From Achromobacter ruhlandii (GTDB lineage: Bacteria > Pseudomonadota > Gammaproteobacteria > Burkholderiales > Burkholderiaceae_B), in contig NZ_CADIJL010000001.1 in NCBI RefSeq assembly GCF_902859695.1, forward strand, positions 434,001 through 498,000: a stretch of DNA of 64,000 nt, in the 5' to 3' direction. The position numbers and the translations under genes are program-made. Below the pieces are notes generated by a model. The model did no database searches. It saw only the letters and a list, made by a program, of their open reading frames with translations, and was not told where the DNA came from. Shown piece by piece: positions 16,283 to 27,227 of the stretch; the stretch's first letter is position 1, and every line of letters starts with the position of its first letter.

Positions 16283-18940
16283 ATGGATTCCTTTGCCAAG
16301 GAGACGCTTCCGGTATCGCTGGAAGAAGAGATGCGCCGCAGTTACCTCGATTACGCGATGAGCGTGATCGTCGGGCGGGCGCTACCGGATGTGCGGGACG
16401 GGCTCAAGCCCGTCCACCGGCGCGTGCTCTACGCGATGCACGAGCTCAACAACGACTGGAACCGCGCCTATAAGAAGTCCGCGCGTATCGTCGGGGACGT
16501 CATCGGTAAGTACCACCCCCACGGCGACCAGTCCGTCTACGACACCATCGTCCGCATGGCGCAGGATTTCTCCATGCGCTACATGCTGGTCGACGGCCAG
16601 GGCAACTTCGGTTCCATCGACGGCGACAACGCCGCCGCGATGCGCTACACCGAAATCCGCCTGGCCAAGATCGCCCATGAGCTGCTCGCGGACATCGACC
16701 AGGAAACGGTCGACTTCGGTCCCAACTACGATGGCAGCGAGCAAGAACCCCTGCTGCTGCCCTCGCGCCTGCCGAACCTGCTGGTCAACGGCAGTTCGGG
16801 CATCGCGGTCGGCATGGCCACCAACATTCCGCCCCACAACCTCCAGGAAGTGGTCGACGGCTGCCTTTACTGCCTGCGCAATCCCGCGTGCTCGGTCGAT
16901 GAACTCATGGAGATCATCCCGGCGCCGGACTTCCCCACGGGCGGCGTCATCTATGGCATGTCCGGCGTGCGCGAAGGCTATCGCACCGGTCGCGGCCGCG
17001 TCATCATGCGCGCCAAGACCCACTTCGAGGACATGGAGAAGGGCAACCGCCAGGCCATCGTGGTCGACGCGATCCCCTACCAGGTCAACAAGAAGACGCT
17101 GCAGGAACGCATCGCCGAGCTGGTCAACGACAAGAAGATCGAAGGCATTTCCGACATCCGCGACGAGTCCGACAAGGACGGCATGCGCCTGGTGATCGAG
17201 CTCAAGCGCGGCGAAGTGCCCGAGGTGGTGCTGAACAACCTCTACAAGAACACGCAGCTGCAGGACACCTTCGGGATGAACCTGGTGGCGCTGGTCGACG
17301 GCCAGCCCCGCCTGCTCAACCTGAAGCAGATGATCGACTACTTCCTGCAGCATCGCCGCGAAGTGGTCACCCGCCGCACCGTGTTCCAGCTGCGCAAGGC
17401 CCGCGAACGCGGCCACGTGCTGGAAGGCCTGGCCGTGGCGCTGGCCAACATCGACGACTTCATCGCCATCATCAAGGCCGCGCCGACGCCTCCCGTCGCG
17501 CGCCAGGAACTGATGGCCAAGTCGTGGGATTCCTCGCTGGTGCGCGAAATGCTGTCGCGCGCCGACGGCGATACGCCGGGAGGCCGCGCGGCCTTCCGTC
17601 CGGACGACCTGGGCGCCGAGTTTGGCCTGCAGGGCGACGGCCTGTACCGCCTGAGCGATACCCAGGCCCAGGAAATCCTGAACATGCGCCTGCAGCGCCT
17701 GACCGGCCTGGAGCAGGACAAGATCGTTGGCGAATACAAGGACGTCATGTCCGCCATCGCCGACCTGCTGGACATCCTGGCCCGTCCCGAGCGCATCACG
17801 ACCATCATCGGCGAAGAGCTGCAGGCCATCAAGGCCGAGTTCTCCACCGGCGCCAAGGACACGCGCCGCTCGGAAATCGAGCTGAACGCGACCGAACTCG
17901 ACACCGAAGACCTGATCACGCCCACCGACATGGTCGTGACGCTGTCGCACGGCGGCTACATCAAGAGCCAGCCGCTGTCCGAGTACCGCTCGCAGAAGCG
18001 CGGCGGCCGCGGCAAGCAGGCCACGGCGATGAAGGAAAACGACTGGATCGACCAGTTGTTCATCGCCAACACCCATGACTTCCTGCTGTGCTTCTCGAAC
18101 CGTGGCCGGGTCTACTGGCTCAAGGTCTGGGAAGTGCCACAAGGCACGCGCAACTCGCGCGGCAAGCCGATCGTCAACATGTTCCCGCTGGCCGAAGGCG
18201 AGAAGATCACGGTGGTGCTGCCGGTCAAGGAATTCAGCGAAGACCACTACGTCTTCATGGCGACCTCGCGCGGCACGGTCAAGAAGACCCCGCTGTCCGA
18301 CTTCTCCAACCCGCGCAAGGCCGGCATCATCGCGGTCGACCTGGACGATGGCGACTACCTGATCGGCGCTGATCTCACCGACGGCAAGCACGACGTCATG
18401 CTGTTCTCGGACGCCGGCAAGGCCGTGCGCTTCGACGAGAACGACGTGCGCCCGATGGGCCGCAACGCCCGCGGCGTGCGCGGCATGATGCTCGAGGACA
18501 CGCAGAACGTGATCGCGCTGCTGGTGGCCGGGGACGAAACGCAGAGCGTGCTGACCGCCACCGAAAACGGCTACGGCAAGCGCACCCCGATCACCGAGTA
18601 CACGCGCCATGGCCGCGGCACCAAGGGCATGATCGCCATCCAGACCAGCTCGCGCAATGGCAAGGTGGTCGGCGCCGTGCTGGTGATGCCGTCGGATGAA
18701 ATCATGCTGATCACCACCGGCGGCGTGCTGGTGCGCACCCGGGTCGCGGAAATCCGCGAAATGGGCCGCGCCACGCAAGGCGTCACCCTCATCAACGTCG
18801 ACGACGGCAGCTCGCTGTCCGGCGTGCGCCGCGTGGTCGAAAGCGATGCGGACGATGACAGCGAAGACCTGGACGACGGCCAGGAAGAGGGCAACGGCGA
18901 CGCCGCTGCAACGGATTCGACGGAACCTACGGAGCAATAA
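16283..18940 (+). CDS. gyrA: DNA gyrase subunit A
   Basis: An 885-residue type II topoisomerase subunit that cuts and rejoins DNA during negative supercoiling, working with GyrB. The start [18 protein letters not shown] fits the family. The catalytic Tyr is in AAMRYTE (about residue 122). The quinolone region reads [11 protein letters not shown]: position 83 is Gln and 84 Ser, unlike E. coli Ser83-Ala84, with Asp87 kept. The C-terminal wrapping domain starts after about residue 530 and has the GyrA box SQKRGGRGK; the tail is very acidic. The serC ATG overlaps the gyrA stop (TAATG), so gyrA leads the supra-operon. Confidence 0.98.
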   Translation: MDSFAKETLPVSLEEEMRRSYLDYAMSVIVGRALPDVRDGLKPVHRRVLYAMHELNNDWNRAYKKSARIVGDVIGKYHPHGDQSVYDTIVRMAQDFSMRYMLVDGQGNFGSIDGDNAAAMRYTEIRLAKIAHELLADIDQETVDFGPNYDGSEQEPLLLPSRLPNLLVNGSSGIAVGMATNIPPHNLQEVVDGCLYCLRNPACSVDELMEIIPAPDFPTGGVIYGMSGVREGYRTGRGRVIMRAKTHFEDMEKGNRQAIVVDAIPYQVNKKTLQERIAELVNDKKIEGISDIRDESDKDGMRLVIELKRGEVPEVVLNNLYKNTQLQDTFGMNLVALVDGQPRLLNLKQMIDYFLQHRREVVTRRTVFQLRKARERGHVLEGLAVALANIDDFIAIIKAAPTPPVARQELMAKSWDSSLVREMLSRADGDTPGGRAAFRPDDLGAEFGLQGDGLYRLSDTQAQEILNMRLQRLTGLEQDKIVGEYKDVMSAIADLLDILARPERITTIIGEELQAIKAEFSTGAKDTRRSEIELNATELDTEDLITPTDMVVTLSHGGYIKSQPLSEYRSQKRGGRGKQATAMKENDWIDQLFIANTHDFLLCFSNRGRVYWLKVWEVPQGTRNSRGKPIVNMFPLAEGEKITVVLPVKEFSEDHYVFMATSRGTVKKTPLSDFSNPRKAGIIAVDLDDGDYLIGADLTDGKHDVMLFSDAGKAVRFDENDVRPMGRNARGVRGMMLEDTQNVIALLVAGDETQSVLTATENGYGKRTPITEYTRHGRGTKGMIAIQTSSRNGKVVGAVLVMPSDEIMLITTGGVLVRTRVAEIREMGRATQGVTLINVDDGSSLSGVRRVVESDADDDSEDLDDGQEEGNGDAAATDSTEPTEQ

Positions 18941-20070
18941 TGGCCCGCCCCTGGAACTTCTCGGCAGGCCCCTCGGCCTTGCCCGAGGTGGTACTGCAGC
19001 AAGCCGCTGCGGAAATGCTGGACTGGCACGGCAGTGGCATGTCCGTGATGGAAATGAGCCATCGCGGCAAGCACTTCGTGCAGATCTGCGACGAAGCGGA
19101 AAGCGACCTGCGCGATCTGCTCGGCCTGTCTCCCGACTACGCGGTGATGTTCATGCAGGGCGGGGGTTCCGGGGAGAACGCCATCGTTCCCATGAATCTC
19201 ATGGGGCGGCGCGGCACGCCGGCGGCCGACTTCGTCGTGACCGGCCACTGGTCTTCGCGTTCCCACAAGGAAGCCGGCCGCTATGGTGACGCGCAGGTCG
19301 CGGCCACCAGCGGCCAGGCAACGCAGCTGGACGGGCGCGAACAGGCGCCGTTCACCTGGGTGCCGCCGGTCGACACCTGGAAGGTGCGCAAGGAATCGGC
19401 GTACCTGCACCTGTGCAGCAACGAGACCATCGGCGGCGTCGAATTCCTGGACTGGCCCGACACGGCCGCGCTCGGCGCGCCCGACGTGCCGCTGGTGGTC
19501 GACGCCTCCTCGCATTTCCTGTCGCGTCCGATGGACGTGAGCCGCTGCGGCATGATGTACGCCGGCGCCCAGAAGAACGCCGGCCCGGCCGGCGTGACCA
19601 TGGCCATCTGCCGCCGCGACCTGATCGGCCATGCGCTGCCGATCTGCCCGTCGGCCTTTGACTACGCCAACGTGGCCGCCGAGCATTCGCGCTACAACAC
19701 GCCGCCGACCTTCGCGATCTACATCGCCGGGCTGGTGTTCAAGTGGGTCAAGGCCAATGGCGGCGTGGCCGGCATGGAAGCGGCCAACAAGGCCAAGGCC
19801 GAACTGCTCTACGGCTACCTCGATAGCACCAGCTTCTACCGCAATCCGATCCACGCCCCCGTGCGCTCGCGCATGAACGTGCCGTTCGTGCTGCGCGACG
19901 AATCGCTCAACGACGCCTTCCTGCAAGGCGCCGACGCGGCCGGCCTGACCCAGCTCAAGGGCCACAAGAGCGTGGGCGGCATGCGCGCCTCGATCTACAA
20001 CGCCGTGCCGCTGGCCGCCGTGGCCGCGCTGGTTGAGTACCTGAAGGAATTCGAGCGCCGCTATGGATGA
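18940..20070 (+). CDS. serC: Phosphoserine aminotransferase
   Basis: A 376-residue PLP enzyme that makes 3-phosphoserine (serine pathway) and 4-phosphohydroxythreonine (pyridoxal phosphate pathway). It begins [19 protein letters not shown], has the GGGSGENA segment that binds PLP phosphate, the PLP Lys in [13 protein letters not shown] (about residue 210) and the C-terminal [15 protein letters not shown] signature. It follows gyrA with a one-base overlap and overlaps pheA by 8 nt, both signs of coupled translation. serC at the head of the aromatic amino acid genes is the known mixed-function supra-operon arrangement. Confidence 0.97.
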   Translation: MARPWNFSAGPSALPEVVLQQAAAEMLDWHGSGMSVMEMSHRGKHFVQICDEAESDLRDLLGLSPDYAVMFMQGGGSGENAIVPMNLMGRRGTPAADFVVTGHWSSRSHKEAGRYGDAQVAATSGQATQLDGREQAPFTWVPPVDTWKVRKESAYLHLCSNETIGGVEFLDWPDTAALGAPDVPLVVDASSHFLSRPMDVSRCGMMYAGAQKNAGPAGVTMAICRRDLIGHALPICPSAFDYANVAAEHSRYNTPPTFAIYIAGLVFKWVKANGGVAGMEAANKAKAELLYGYLDSTSFYRNPIHAPVRSRMNVPFVLRDESLNDAFLQGADAAGLTQLKGHKSVGGMRASIYNAVPLAAVAALVEYLKEFERRYG

Positions 20071-21148
20071 CGACCTGCAGCGCAAGCTGCGCCCCTTGCG
20101 CGACCGCATCGACGCGCTCGATGCCCAGATCCTGGACCTCCTGTCGCAGCGCGCCCGCGCCGCGCAGGAAGTGGGCGAAGCCAAGCATGCCGCCCATGCC
20201 GACGGCCCGGTGCTGCGCCCCGAGCGTGAAGCCGAGGTCATCCGTCGGCTGCAGCAACTCAACCCCGGTCCGTTTCCCGCGGCCGGCGTCGCCTCGGTCT
20301 GGACCGAGATCATCTCGGCCTGCCGTGGCCTGGAGCGCGGCATGACCGTCGCCTACCTGGGCCCGCAGGGCTCGTTTTCCGAGCAGGCCGCGCTGGAGCA
20401 TTTCGGCCACGCGGTGCAGAAGCTGCCGTGCGTGTCGTTCGACGAAGTCTTCCGCGCCGTCGAGGCGGGGCAGGCCGACGTCGGCATGGTGCCGGTCGAG
20501 AACTCGACCGAGGGCGCGGTCAACCGCAGCCTGGACCTGCTGCTGAACACGCCGCTACGCATCCTGGGCGAGCGTTCCCTGGTCATCCGCCATTGCCTGA
20601 TGTCGCAGTCCGGCAACATGGACGGCATCAAGACGATCTCTGCCCATCCGCAGGCGCTGGCCCAATGCCAGGGCTGGCTGACGCGCAATTACCCGGACCT
20701 GGAACGCGTCGCCGCGGCCAGCAATTCCGAGGCCGCGCGCGTGGCCGCGTCCGATCCGACCATCGCCGCCATCGCTGGCGAAGTGGCCGCGCCGGCCTGG
20801 AACCTGCAGGTCGTCAGCGCCGGCATCCAGGACGATCCGCACAACCGCACGCGCTTCCTGGCCATCGGCAACATCGAGCCGCTGGTCAGCGGCAAGGACA
20901 AGACCAGCCTGATCCTGGCGGTGCCGAATCGCGCGGGCGCGGTCTATGAAATGCTGGCGCCGCTGGCGGCCAACGGCGTGTCGATGACGCGCTTCGAGTC
21001 GCGGCCGGCCCGCACCGGCGAGTGGGAATACTATTTCTACGTCGATGTCCTGGGACATCGCAACGATCCGAATGTCGCGCTCGCCCTGGATACCCTGCGG
21101 GCGCAGGTTGCCTACCTGAAAGTGCTGGGTTCCTACCCGGCGCCGTGA
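20063..21148 (+). CDS. pheA: Bifunctional chorismate mutase / prephenate dehydratase (P-protein)
   Basis: A 361-residue cytosolic enzyme for phenylalanine synthesis. Domains in order: AroQ chorismate mutase (about 1-90, with [20 protein letters not shown]), prephenate dehydratase (about 92-270, with [29 protein letters not shown] and the catalytic TRF in NRTRFLAI) and an ACT domain (about 280-358, with the ESRP motif FESRPAR that binds Phe for feedback inhibition). It overlaps serC by 8 nt and is 7 nt before hisC. Length matches betaproteobacterial and pseudomonad PheA. Confidence 0.96.
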   Translation: MDDDLQRKLRPLRDRIDALDAQILDLLSQRARAAQEVGEAKHAAHADGPVLRPEREAEVIRRLQQLNPGPFPAAGVASVWTEIISACRGLERGMTVAYLGPQGSFSEQAALEHFGHAVQKLPCVSFDEVFRAVEAGQADVGMVPVENSTEGAVNRSLDLLLNTPLRILGERSLVIRHCLMSQSGNMDGIKTISAHPQALAQCQGWLTRNYPDLERVAAASNSEAARVAASDPTIAAIAGEVAAPAWNLQVVSAGIQDDPHNRTRFLAIGNIEPLVSGKDKTSLILAVPNRAGAVYEMLAPLAANGVSMTRFESRPARTGEWEYYFYVDVLGHRNDPNVALALDTLRAQVAYLKVLGSYPAP

Positions 21149-21155
21149 GTCCTCC

Positions 21156-22277
21156 ATGACCAACACCTCCAAGCCTCTCGCCGCTCCCGCGCACGTCAGC
21201 GCCATCGCGCCTTACCAGGCAGGCAAGCCCATCGAGGAACTGGCCCGCGAATTCGGGCTGGATCCGGCCGGGATCGTCAAGCTGGCCTCCAACGAGAACC
21301 CGCTGGGCATGCCGCAGTCGGCGCGCGCCGCCATGCTGGCCGCCGCCGAGTCGCTGGCGCGCTATCCGGACCCCAACGGCTTCGATCTGAAGGCCGCGCT
21401 GGCCGCGCGCTACGAAGTGCCGATGAACTGGATCACGCTGGGCAACGGCTCCAACGACATCCTGGAAATCGCAGCGCTGGCGCTGCTGGAGCCGGGTACG
21501 TCGGCGGTCTACGCGCAACATTCGTTCGCGGTCTACCGCCTGGCCACGCAGGCCCGCGGCGCGCGCCACATCGTGGTGCCGGCCAAGGACTACGGCCATG
21601 ACCTGGACGCCATGTTCGAGGCCATCGCCGACGACACGCGCCTTTTGTTCATCGCCAACCCCAACAACCCCACCGGCACCTTCGTGCCGGGCGACCAGGT
21701 GGCCGCGTTCCTGGAGCGCGTCCACGCCGCCCACGGCGATCGCGTCACGGTGGTGCTGGACGAGGCCTACAACGAATACCTGGAACCGCAATTCCGGTTC
21801 GACAGCACCGCGCTGGTGCGCCGCTATCCCAACCTGATCGTCTCGCGCACCTTCTCCAAGGCCTACGGCCTGGCCGGCCTGCGCGTGGGCTTCGCGGTGG
21901 CGCAGCCGGCCCTGACCGACCTGCTCAACCGCGTGCGCCAGCCGTTCAACGTCAACACGCTGGCGCAGGCCGCCGCCGTGGCGGCGCTGGGCGATGCCGC
22001 CTACCTGGAACAGGCGTACACGTCCAACAAGGCCGGCAAGGCGCAGCTGTGCGAAGCCTTCGACCGCCTCAAGCTGCGCTACGTGCCCAGCTACGGCAAC
22101 TTCGTGCTGGTGCACGTGGGCGATGCGCCGCGCATCAATCTGGCGCTGCTCAAGCGCGGCGTGATCGTGCGCCCCGTGGCCGGCGACGGCCTGCCCGAGT
22201 GGCTGCGCGTGTCCATCGGCCTGCCGCAGGAAAACGCCCGCTTCATCGACGCGCTGACCGCCATCCTGTCCGAATGA
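21156..22277 (+). CDS. hisC: Histidinol-phosphate / aromatic aminotransferase
   Basis: A 373-residue class I/II PLP aminotransferase. It shows KLASNENPLG near residue 43, the NPNNPTGTF pocket, DEAYNEY, and the PLP Lys in SRTFSKAYGLAGLRVG (about residue 235). Its place between pheA and tyrA, not in the his operon, suggests that it acts mainly on aromatic or prephenate substrates, as proposed for this supra-operon copy (often hisC2 or hisHb). The name follows the family; histidine synthesis activity is possible too. The stop overlaps the tyrA start (ATGA). Confidence 0.9.
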   Translation: MTNTSKPLAAPAHVSAIAPYQAGKPIEELAREFGLDPAGIVKLASNENPLGMPQSARAAMLAAAESLARYPDPNGFDLKAALAARYEVPMNWITLGNGSNDILEIAALALLEPGTSAVYAQHSFAVYRLATQARGARHIVVPAKDYGHDLDAMFEAIADDTRLLFIANPNNPTGTFVPGDQVAAFLERVHAAHGDRVTVVLDEAYNEYLEPQFRFDSTALVRRYPNLIVSRTFSKAYGLAGLRVGFAVAQPALTDLLNRVRQPFNVNTLAQAAAVAALGDAAYLEQAYTSNKAGKAQLCEAFDRLKLRYVPSYGNFVLVHVGDAPRINLALLKRGVIVRPVAGDGLPEWLRVSIGLPQENARFIDALTAILSE

Positions 22278-23176
22278 ACGGCGCTTCCTCCAAGCCGAAT
22301 CAGGGGGCCGCTGGCCCCCTGATTCCTGTGTTGGCCGTTGTCGGCGTGGGCCTGATCGGCGGTTCCTTCGCCGCGGCCTTGCGCCGGGCGGGGCAGGTGG
22401 GACGGGTGCTGGGCGTGGGCCGCAATGCCGCGTCGCTGGCGCGCGCGGTGGAGCTGGGCCTGATCGACGAAGCCGTCAGCGCCGAAGAGGCCGCCGCCCG
22501 CGCCGACCTGGTGTTCCTGGCCACGCCCGTGGGCGGCCTGAAGGACATGCTGGCGCGCATGCTGCCGCATCTGCGTGATGCGACGCTGCTGACCGACGGC
22601 GGCAGCACCAAGGCCGAGGTGGTCGATGCCGCCCGCCTGGCGCTGGGCGCGCGCATCGGCCAGTTCGTGCCGGGCCATCCCATCGCCGGCGCCGAGCGCA
22701 GCGGCCCCGAGGCCGCCGATGCCGACCTGTACCAGGCGCGTTGCGTCATCCTGACGCCGCTGGCCGAGAACAGTGCCGCCGCCATTGCCCTGGTGCGCGA
22801 CGCGTGGCGGGCCTGTGGCGCGCAAGTGATCGACATGGAGCCCGGCGCGCATGACCGGGTGCTGGCGTCGGTCAGCCACCTGCCGCACCTGCTGTCGTCG
22901 GTGTACATGGAACAGGTCGCGACCGCCGAGGACGCCGCCACGCGGCTGGCGCTGGCCGGCAGCGGTTTTCGCGATTTCACCCGCATCGCGGCGGGATCGC
23001 CCGAGATGTGGCGCGATATCTTTCTATCCAACCGCAACGCCATGCTGGCCGAGCTGGCGGCCGTGCGCGCCGTGCTGGATCGGGCCGAGCGCGCGATCGA
23101 TGGCGGCGACGGCGCGGCCTTGCTGGCATTGCTGGACACGGCGGCGCAGGCGCGCCGCAACTGGCGCAAGGAGTAA
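22274..23176 (+). CDS. tyrA: Prephenate (arogenate) dehydrogenase
   Basis: A 300-residue NAD(P)-dependent enzyme of tyrosine synthesis. After an unusual 17-residue lead ([17 protein letters not shown]) comes the Rossmann motif [15 protein letters not shown], then the family segments [32 protein letters not shown] and [11 protein letters not shown]. The ATG overlaps the hisC stop by 4 nt. Codons 8-17 fall within a perfect 13-bp hairpin (22297-22325) that could affect translation. No ACT domain is present, unlike some longer TyrA. Arogenate versus prephenate preference cannot be read here. Confidence 0.95.
   Translation: MNGASSKPNQGAAGPLIPVLAVVGVGLIGGSFAAALRRAGQVGRVLGVGRNAASLARAVELGLIDEAVSAEEAAARADLVFLATPVGGLKDMLARMLPHLRDATLLTDGGSTKAEVVDAARLALGARIGQFVPGHPIAGAERSGPEAADADLYQARCVILTPLAENSAAAIALVRDAWRACGAQVIDMEPGAHDRVLASVSHLPHLLSSVYMEQVATAEDAATRLALAGSGFRDFTRIAAGSPEMWRDIFLSNRNAMLAELAAVRAVLDRAERAIDGGDGAALLALLDTAAQARRNWRKE
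22297..22325 (+). promoter_or_regulatory. Perfect 13-bp hairpin within the 5' end of tyrA
   Basis: The arms GAATCAGGGGGCC and its exact complement flank the loop GCT. The hairpin starts 21 nt after the tyrA ATG, inside the coding sequence and inside the ribosome footprint at initiation. There is no T-run, so intrinsic termination is not expected. Confidence 0.55.
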
Positions 23177-23181
23177 TCGAC

Positions 23182-24504
23182 ATGGGCGCGTTGCCTTTCC
23201 TGGATCTGCCGCGCGTGCGGCGCGCGCAGGGCGTCATGGCCTTGCCCGGCTCCAAGAGCATTTCCAACCGCGTGTTGCTGCTCGCAGCCATCGCCGAGGG
23301 CGAGACCGCCATCACGGGGCTGCTGGATTCGGATGACACCCGCGTGATGCTGGCCGCCCTGCGGCAGTTGGGCGTGGCGGTGTCCGAGCTGGCCGAGGGC
23401 CGCGTCACCGTGCGCGGCGTGAGCCGCTTTCCGGTCGACAGCGCCGACCTGTTCATGGGCAACGCCGGCACCGCCATCCGGCCGCTGACGGCGGCCTTGG
23501 CGCTGATGGGCGGCGACTACCGCCTGTCCGGCGTGCCGCGCATGCACGAGCGTCCCATCGGCGACCTGGTCGATGCGCTCAAGGCGCTCGGCGCCCGCAT
23601 TGACTACCTGGGGCAGCCTGGCTACCCGCCGCTGCATATCGGCCGCGGCGAGATCGCGACGTCGGCCGTGACGCAGGTGCAAGGTTCGGTCTCCAGCCAG
23701 TTCCTGACCGCCTTGCTGATGGCCGCGCCGCTGCAGGCCGGCCAGAGCGGCCAGCCGGTGGTGATCGAGGTGCTGGGCGAACTGATCTCCAAGCCCTACA
23801 TTGAAATCACCCTGAATCTCATGGCGCGTTTCGGCGTGACCGTGCAGCGCGATGGCTGGAGCCGCTTCACCATCGCCGGCGGCGCCCGCTACCGCAGCCC
23901 GGGCCGCATCGCGGTCGAGGGCGATGCCTCCACCGCGTCGTATTTCCTGGCGCTGGGCGCCATCGGCGGCGGTCCGCTGCGGGTGACCGGCGTGGGCGCC
24001 GGCAGCATCCAGGGCGACGTCAAATTCGCCGAGACCCTGGCTGCCATGGGCGCGAGCGTGACCTACGGCGACGGCTGGATCGAAGTGACCGGCGTGCGCG
24101 TGGCCGAGGGCGGTCGGCTGAAGGCCTTCGACACCGATTTCAACCTGATTCCCGACGCCGCCATGACGGCCGCCGCGCTGGCGCTGTACGCCGATGGCCC
24201 CTGCCGCCTGCGCAATATCGGCAGCTGGCGCGTCAAGGAAACCGATCGCATCCACGCCATGCAGACCGAGCTGGAGAAGCTGGGCGCGCGGGTGGAATCG
24301 GGGCCGGATTGGCTGAGCGTGACGCCGCCCGCCGAGGGGGGCTGGGGCGATGCGCACATCGGCACCTGGGACGACCACCGCATGGCGATGTGCTTCTCGC
24401 TGGCCGCGTTTGGCCCGGCGGCGGTGCGGATTCTGGATCCGGGTTGCGTCAGCAAGACGTTCCCGGGTTACTTTGATGTCTACGCCGGCCTGGTGTCGGC
24501 GTAG
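23182..24504 (+). CDS. aroA: 3-phosphoshikimate 1-carboxyvinyltransferase (EPSP synthase)
   Basis: A 440-residue cytosolic enzyme of the shikimate pathway joining shikimate-3-phosphate and phosphoenolpyruvate. The first motif [10 protein letters not shown] and second motif [14 protein letters not shown] are present, with FMGN before it, [32 protein letters not shown] and the C-terminal DDHRMAM. The ATG at 23182 lies 5 nt after the tyrA stop with GGAG in the preceding codons; longer in-frame starts lie inside tyrA and are unlikely. The Gly-Asn-Ala-Gly-Thr segment (glyphosate-sensitive class I type) is intact. Confidence 0.97.
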   Translation: MGALPFLDLPRVRRAQGVMALPGSKSISNRVLLLAAIAEGETAITGLLDSDDTRVMLAALRQLGVAVSELAEGRVTVRGVSRFPVDSADLFMGNAGTAIRPLTAALALMGGDYRLSGVPRMHERPIGDLVDALKALGARIDYLGQPGYPPLHIGRGEIATSAVTQVQGSVSSQFLTALLMAAPLQAGQSGQPVVIEVLGELISKPYIEITLNLMARFGVTVQRDGWSRFTIAGGARYRSPGRIAVEGDASTASYFLALGAIGGGPLRVTGVGAGSIQGDVKFAETLAAMGASVTYGDGWIEVTGVRVAEGGRLKAFDTDFNLIPDAAMTAAALALYADGPCRLRNIGSWRVKETDRIHAMQTELEKLGARVESGPDWLSVTPPAEGGWGDAHIGTWDDHRMAMCFSLAAFGPAAVRILDPGCVSKTFPGYFDVYAGLVSA

Positions 24505-24534
24505 CGACCACGGGCTCCGGCCCATTTTCCCTAC

Positions 24535-25224
24535 ATGACTTCGACTGATCCGATCGTGACTTCCGCTGCTCCCGTCATCACCATCGACGGCCCGACCGCC
24601 TCGGGCAAGGGCACCGTCGCCCACCGCGTCGCCAAGGCGCTGGGCTGGGCGGTGCTGGACAGCGGCGCGCTCTACCGGCTGACCGCCCTGGCGGCGATCA
24701 ACCGCGGCGTCGACGCGGCCGACGAGCCCGCCGTGGCCCGCGTGGCCGAGACGCTGGACGTGCGTTTCGACGGCCCCCATGTCTACCTGGAGGGCGCCGA
24801 CGTCGGCCATGAGATCCGGCGCGAGGCCGTTGGCAATTTCGCTTCCCGCGTGGCCGCTTTTCCCGGGGTGCGGCAGGCGCTGCTCGAGCGCCAGCGCGCT
24901 TTCCGCCTGCTTCCCGGGCTGGTCGCGGACGGCCGCGACATGGGCACGGTGGTGTTCCCTGATGCGTCCCTGAAGGTGTTCCTGGTGGCCGATGTGGTCG
25001 CGCGGGCTGAGCGGCGGCGTAAGCAGTTGATCGAAAAGGGAATTTCTGCTAATCTAGACGACCTTTTGCGGGATATGCGCGAGCGGGATGCCCGCGACAC
25101 GCAGCGCGCCACGGCGCCCTTGGCTCCCGCAGCGGATGCACACGTGCTGGATTCGTCGAATCTGACGATTGCGGAAACCGTGCAGGCAATACTGGATCTC
25201 TGGCAGGCCCGCCCGACGCATTAA
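24535..25224 (+). CDS. cmk: Cytidylate kinase
   Basis: A 229-residue nucleoside monophosphate kinase that phosphorylates CMP and dCMP. The P-loop is [22 protein letters not shown] and the substrate motif [15 protein letters not shown] follow, with RAERRRKQL in the lid. It lies 30 nt after aroA and before rpsA, the conserved aroA-cmk-rpsA order. The first 14 residues ([14 protein letters not shown]) extend ahead of the P-loop a little more than usual. A tandem repeat array begins right after its stop codon. Confidence 0.96.
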   Translation: MTSTDPIVTSAAPVITIDGPTASGKGTVAHRVAKALGWAVLDSGALYRLTALAAINRGVDAADEPAVARVAETLDVRFDGPHVYLEGADVGHEIRREAVGNFASRVAAFPGVRQALLERQRAFRLLPGLVADGRDMGTVVFPDASLKVFLVADVVARAERRRKQLIEKGISANLDDLLRDMRERDARDTQRATAPLAPAADAHVLDSSNLTIAETVQAILDLWQARPTH

Positions 25225-25336
25225 GCGTATCAAGTGTGGCGTATCAAGTGTGGCGTATCGAGCGCGGTGTATCAAGCGCATGAGTCGATGCACATGAATC
25301 GACGCACATGAATCGACGCACATGAAACGCATGAGG
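25225..25336 (+). repeat. 14-bp tandem repeat array between cmk and rpsA
   Basis: Starting with the base after the cmk stop there are eight consecutive 14-bp periods. The first two are identical (GCGTATCAAGTGTG), units 3-4 are diverged (GCGTATCGAGCGCG, GTGTATCAAGCGCA), unit 5 is TGAGTCGATGCACA, units 6-7 are identical (TGAATCGACGCACA) and unit 8 is degenerate. The two halves share an ATCRA/TCGA core, so they may come from one ancestral unit. The period is not a multiple of three and the array is non-coding. The remaining 175 bp to rpsA show no gene. Confidence 0.8.
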
Positions 25337-25511
25337 CTTACGGCGCAGGCACCCGCCAGTCTTTTTTATCGGCCCTGTCCTGGCCAGGCGACACCCCCAC
25401 GGGACACCCCGCAAGGGCAAACCGGCAGGCAGGTATTTTGACTCCACTGTGGCGGGCAATCCGCTGCGGTGTGTTTTTAACGGCCATTTCGGCCCAATGG
25501 ATTTCAACCCC

Positions 25512-27224
25512 ATGTCTTCCGTTTCCACTACCGCCACCGGCGGCGAAAGCTTCGCCGACCTTTTCGCCCAGAGCCTCAAGAGCCAGGACATGAAGTCCGG
25601 CGAGGTCATCAGCGCCGAAGTCGTGCGCGTCGACCACAACTTCGTCGTCGTCAACGCCGGCCTGAAGTCCGAAGCGCTGATCCCCCTGGAAGAGTTCCTG
25701 AATGACCAGGGCGAGCTCGAAGTGCAACCCGGCGATTTCGTCTCGGTGGCCATCGATTCCCTGGAAAACGGCTACGGCGACACCATCCTGTCGCGTGACC
25801 GCGCCAAGCGCCTGTCGGCCTGGCTGCAACTGGAAAAGGCCCTGGAAAACGGCGAGCTGGTCACCGGCACCATCACCGGCAAGGTCAAGGGCGGCCTGAC
25901 CGTCATGACCAACGGCATCCGCGCGTTCCTGCCGGGTTCGCTGGTGGACCTGCGTCCGGTCAAGGACACCACCCCGTACGAAGGCAAGACCCTCGAATTC
26001 AAGGTCATCAAGCTCGACCGCAAGCGCAACAACGTCGTGCTGTCGCGTCGCCAGGTGCTGGAAGCCAGCATGGGCGAAGAGCGCCAGAAGCTGCTCGAAA
26101 CCCTGCACGAAGGTGCGGTGGTCAAGGGCGTGGTCAAGAACATCACCGATTACGGCGCGTTCGTGGACCTGGGCGGCATCGACGGCCTGCTGCACATCAC
26201 CGACATGGCCTGGCGCCGTGTGCGTCACCCGTCCGAAGTCCTGCAAGTGGGTCAGGAAGTCGAAGCCAAGGTCCTCAAGTTCGACCAGGAAAAGAGCCGC
26301 GTCTCGCTGGGCGTCAAGCAACTGGGCGAAGATCCGTGGGTGGGCCTGGCTCGCCGCTACCCGCAAGGCACCCGCCTGTTCGGCAAGGTTACCAACCTGA
26401 CCGACTACGGCGCGTTCGTTGAAGTCGAAGCCGGCATCGAAGGCCTGGTGCACGTCTCCGAAATGGACTGGACCAACAAGAACGTTGATCCGCGCAAGGT
26501 CGTGACCCTGGGCGAAGAAGTCGAAGTCATGGTCCTGGAAATCGACGAAGACCGTCGTCGCATCTCGCTGGGCATGAAGCAGTGCCGCCAGAACCCGTGG
26601 GAAGAGTTCGCCACCAACTTCAAGCGTGGTGACAAGGTCCGCGGCGCCATCAAGTCGATCACCGACTTCGGCGTGTTCGTCGGCCTGCCCGGCGGCATCG
26701 ATGGCCTGGTTCACCTGTCCGACCTGTCGTGGACGGAAACCGGCGAAGAAGCCGTGCGCAACTTCAAGAAGGGCGACGAGATCGAAGCCGTGGTTCTGGG
26801 CATCGATACCGACAAGGAACGCATCTCGCTGGGCATCAAGCAGCTGGAAGGCGACCCCTTCAACAACTTCGTTGCCACGTTCGACAAGGGCGCCGTGGTT
26901 CCGGGCACCATCAAGTCGGTCGAAGCCAAGGGCGCCGTCGTGACGCTGTCCGTGGACGTCGAGGGCTACCTGCGCGCTTCCGAGATCTCCTCGGGCCGCG
27001 TCGAAGATGCCACCACCGTGCTGACCGCCGGCGAGAACATCGAAGCCATGATCGTCAACATCGACCGCAAGACGCGTTCGATCCAGCTGTCGATCAAGGC
27101 CCGCGACAACGCCGAAACCGCCGAAACGATCCAGCGCATGTCCGACGCCAGCGCTTCGTCCGGCACCACCAACCTCGGCGCGCTGCTGAAGGCCAAGCTG
27201 GACCAACAGCGCAACGACGGTTAA
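25512..27224 (+). CDS. rpsA: 30S ribosomal protein S1
   Basis: A 570-residue RNA-binding ribosomal protein that brings mRNA to the 30S subunit. Six S1 (OB-fold) domains are visible. The last four (from about residue 200) are well spaced, each with a DYGAFV- or DFGVFV-like core and ending RISLGMKQ or similar; the first two interact with the ribosome. The ATG at 25512 ([11 protein letters not shown]) matches relatives; an in-frame ATG at 25497 would add five residues. Codons are strongly optimised, as for highly expressed genes. ihfB follows 3 nt later. A long leader (25337-25511) may carry autoregulation, as S1 represses its own mRNA in E. coli. Confidence 0.98.
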   Translation: MSSVSTTATGGESFADLFAQSLKSQDMKSGEVISAEVVRVDHNFVVVNAGLKSEALIPLEEFLNDQGELEVQPGDFVSVAIDSLENGYGDTILSRDRAKRLSAWLQLEKALENGELVTGTITGKVKGGLTVMTNGIRAFLPGSLVDLRPVKDTTPYEGKTLEFKVIKLDRKRNNVVLSRRQVLEASMGEERQKLLETLHEGAVVKGVVKNITDYGAFVDLGGIDGLLHITDMAWRRVRHPSEVLQVGQEVEAKVLKFDQEKSRVSLGVKQLGEDPWVGLARRYPQGTRLFGKVTNLTDYGAFVEVEAGIEGLVHVSEMDWTNKNVDPRKVVTLGEEVEVMVLEIDEDRRRISLGMKQCRQNPWEEFATNFKRGDKVRGAIKSITDFGVFVGLPGGIDGLVHLSDLSWTETGEEAVRNFKKGDEIEAVVLGIDTDKERISLGIKQLEGDPFNNFVATFDKGAVVPGTIKSVEAKGAVVTLSVDVEGYLRASEISSGRVEDATTVLTAGENIEAMIVNIDRKTRSIQLSIKARDNAETAETIQRMSDASASSGTTNLGALLKAKLDQQRNDG

Positions 27225-27227
27225 TTC

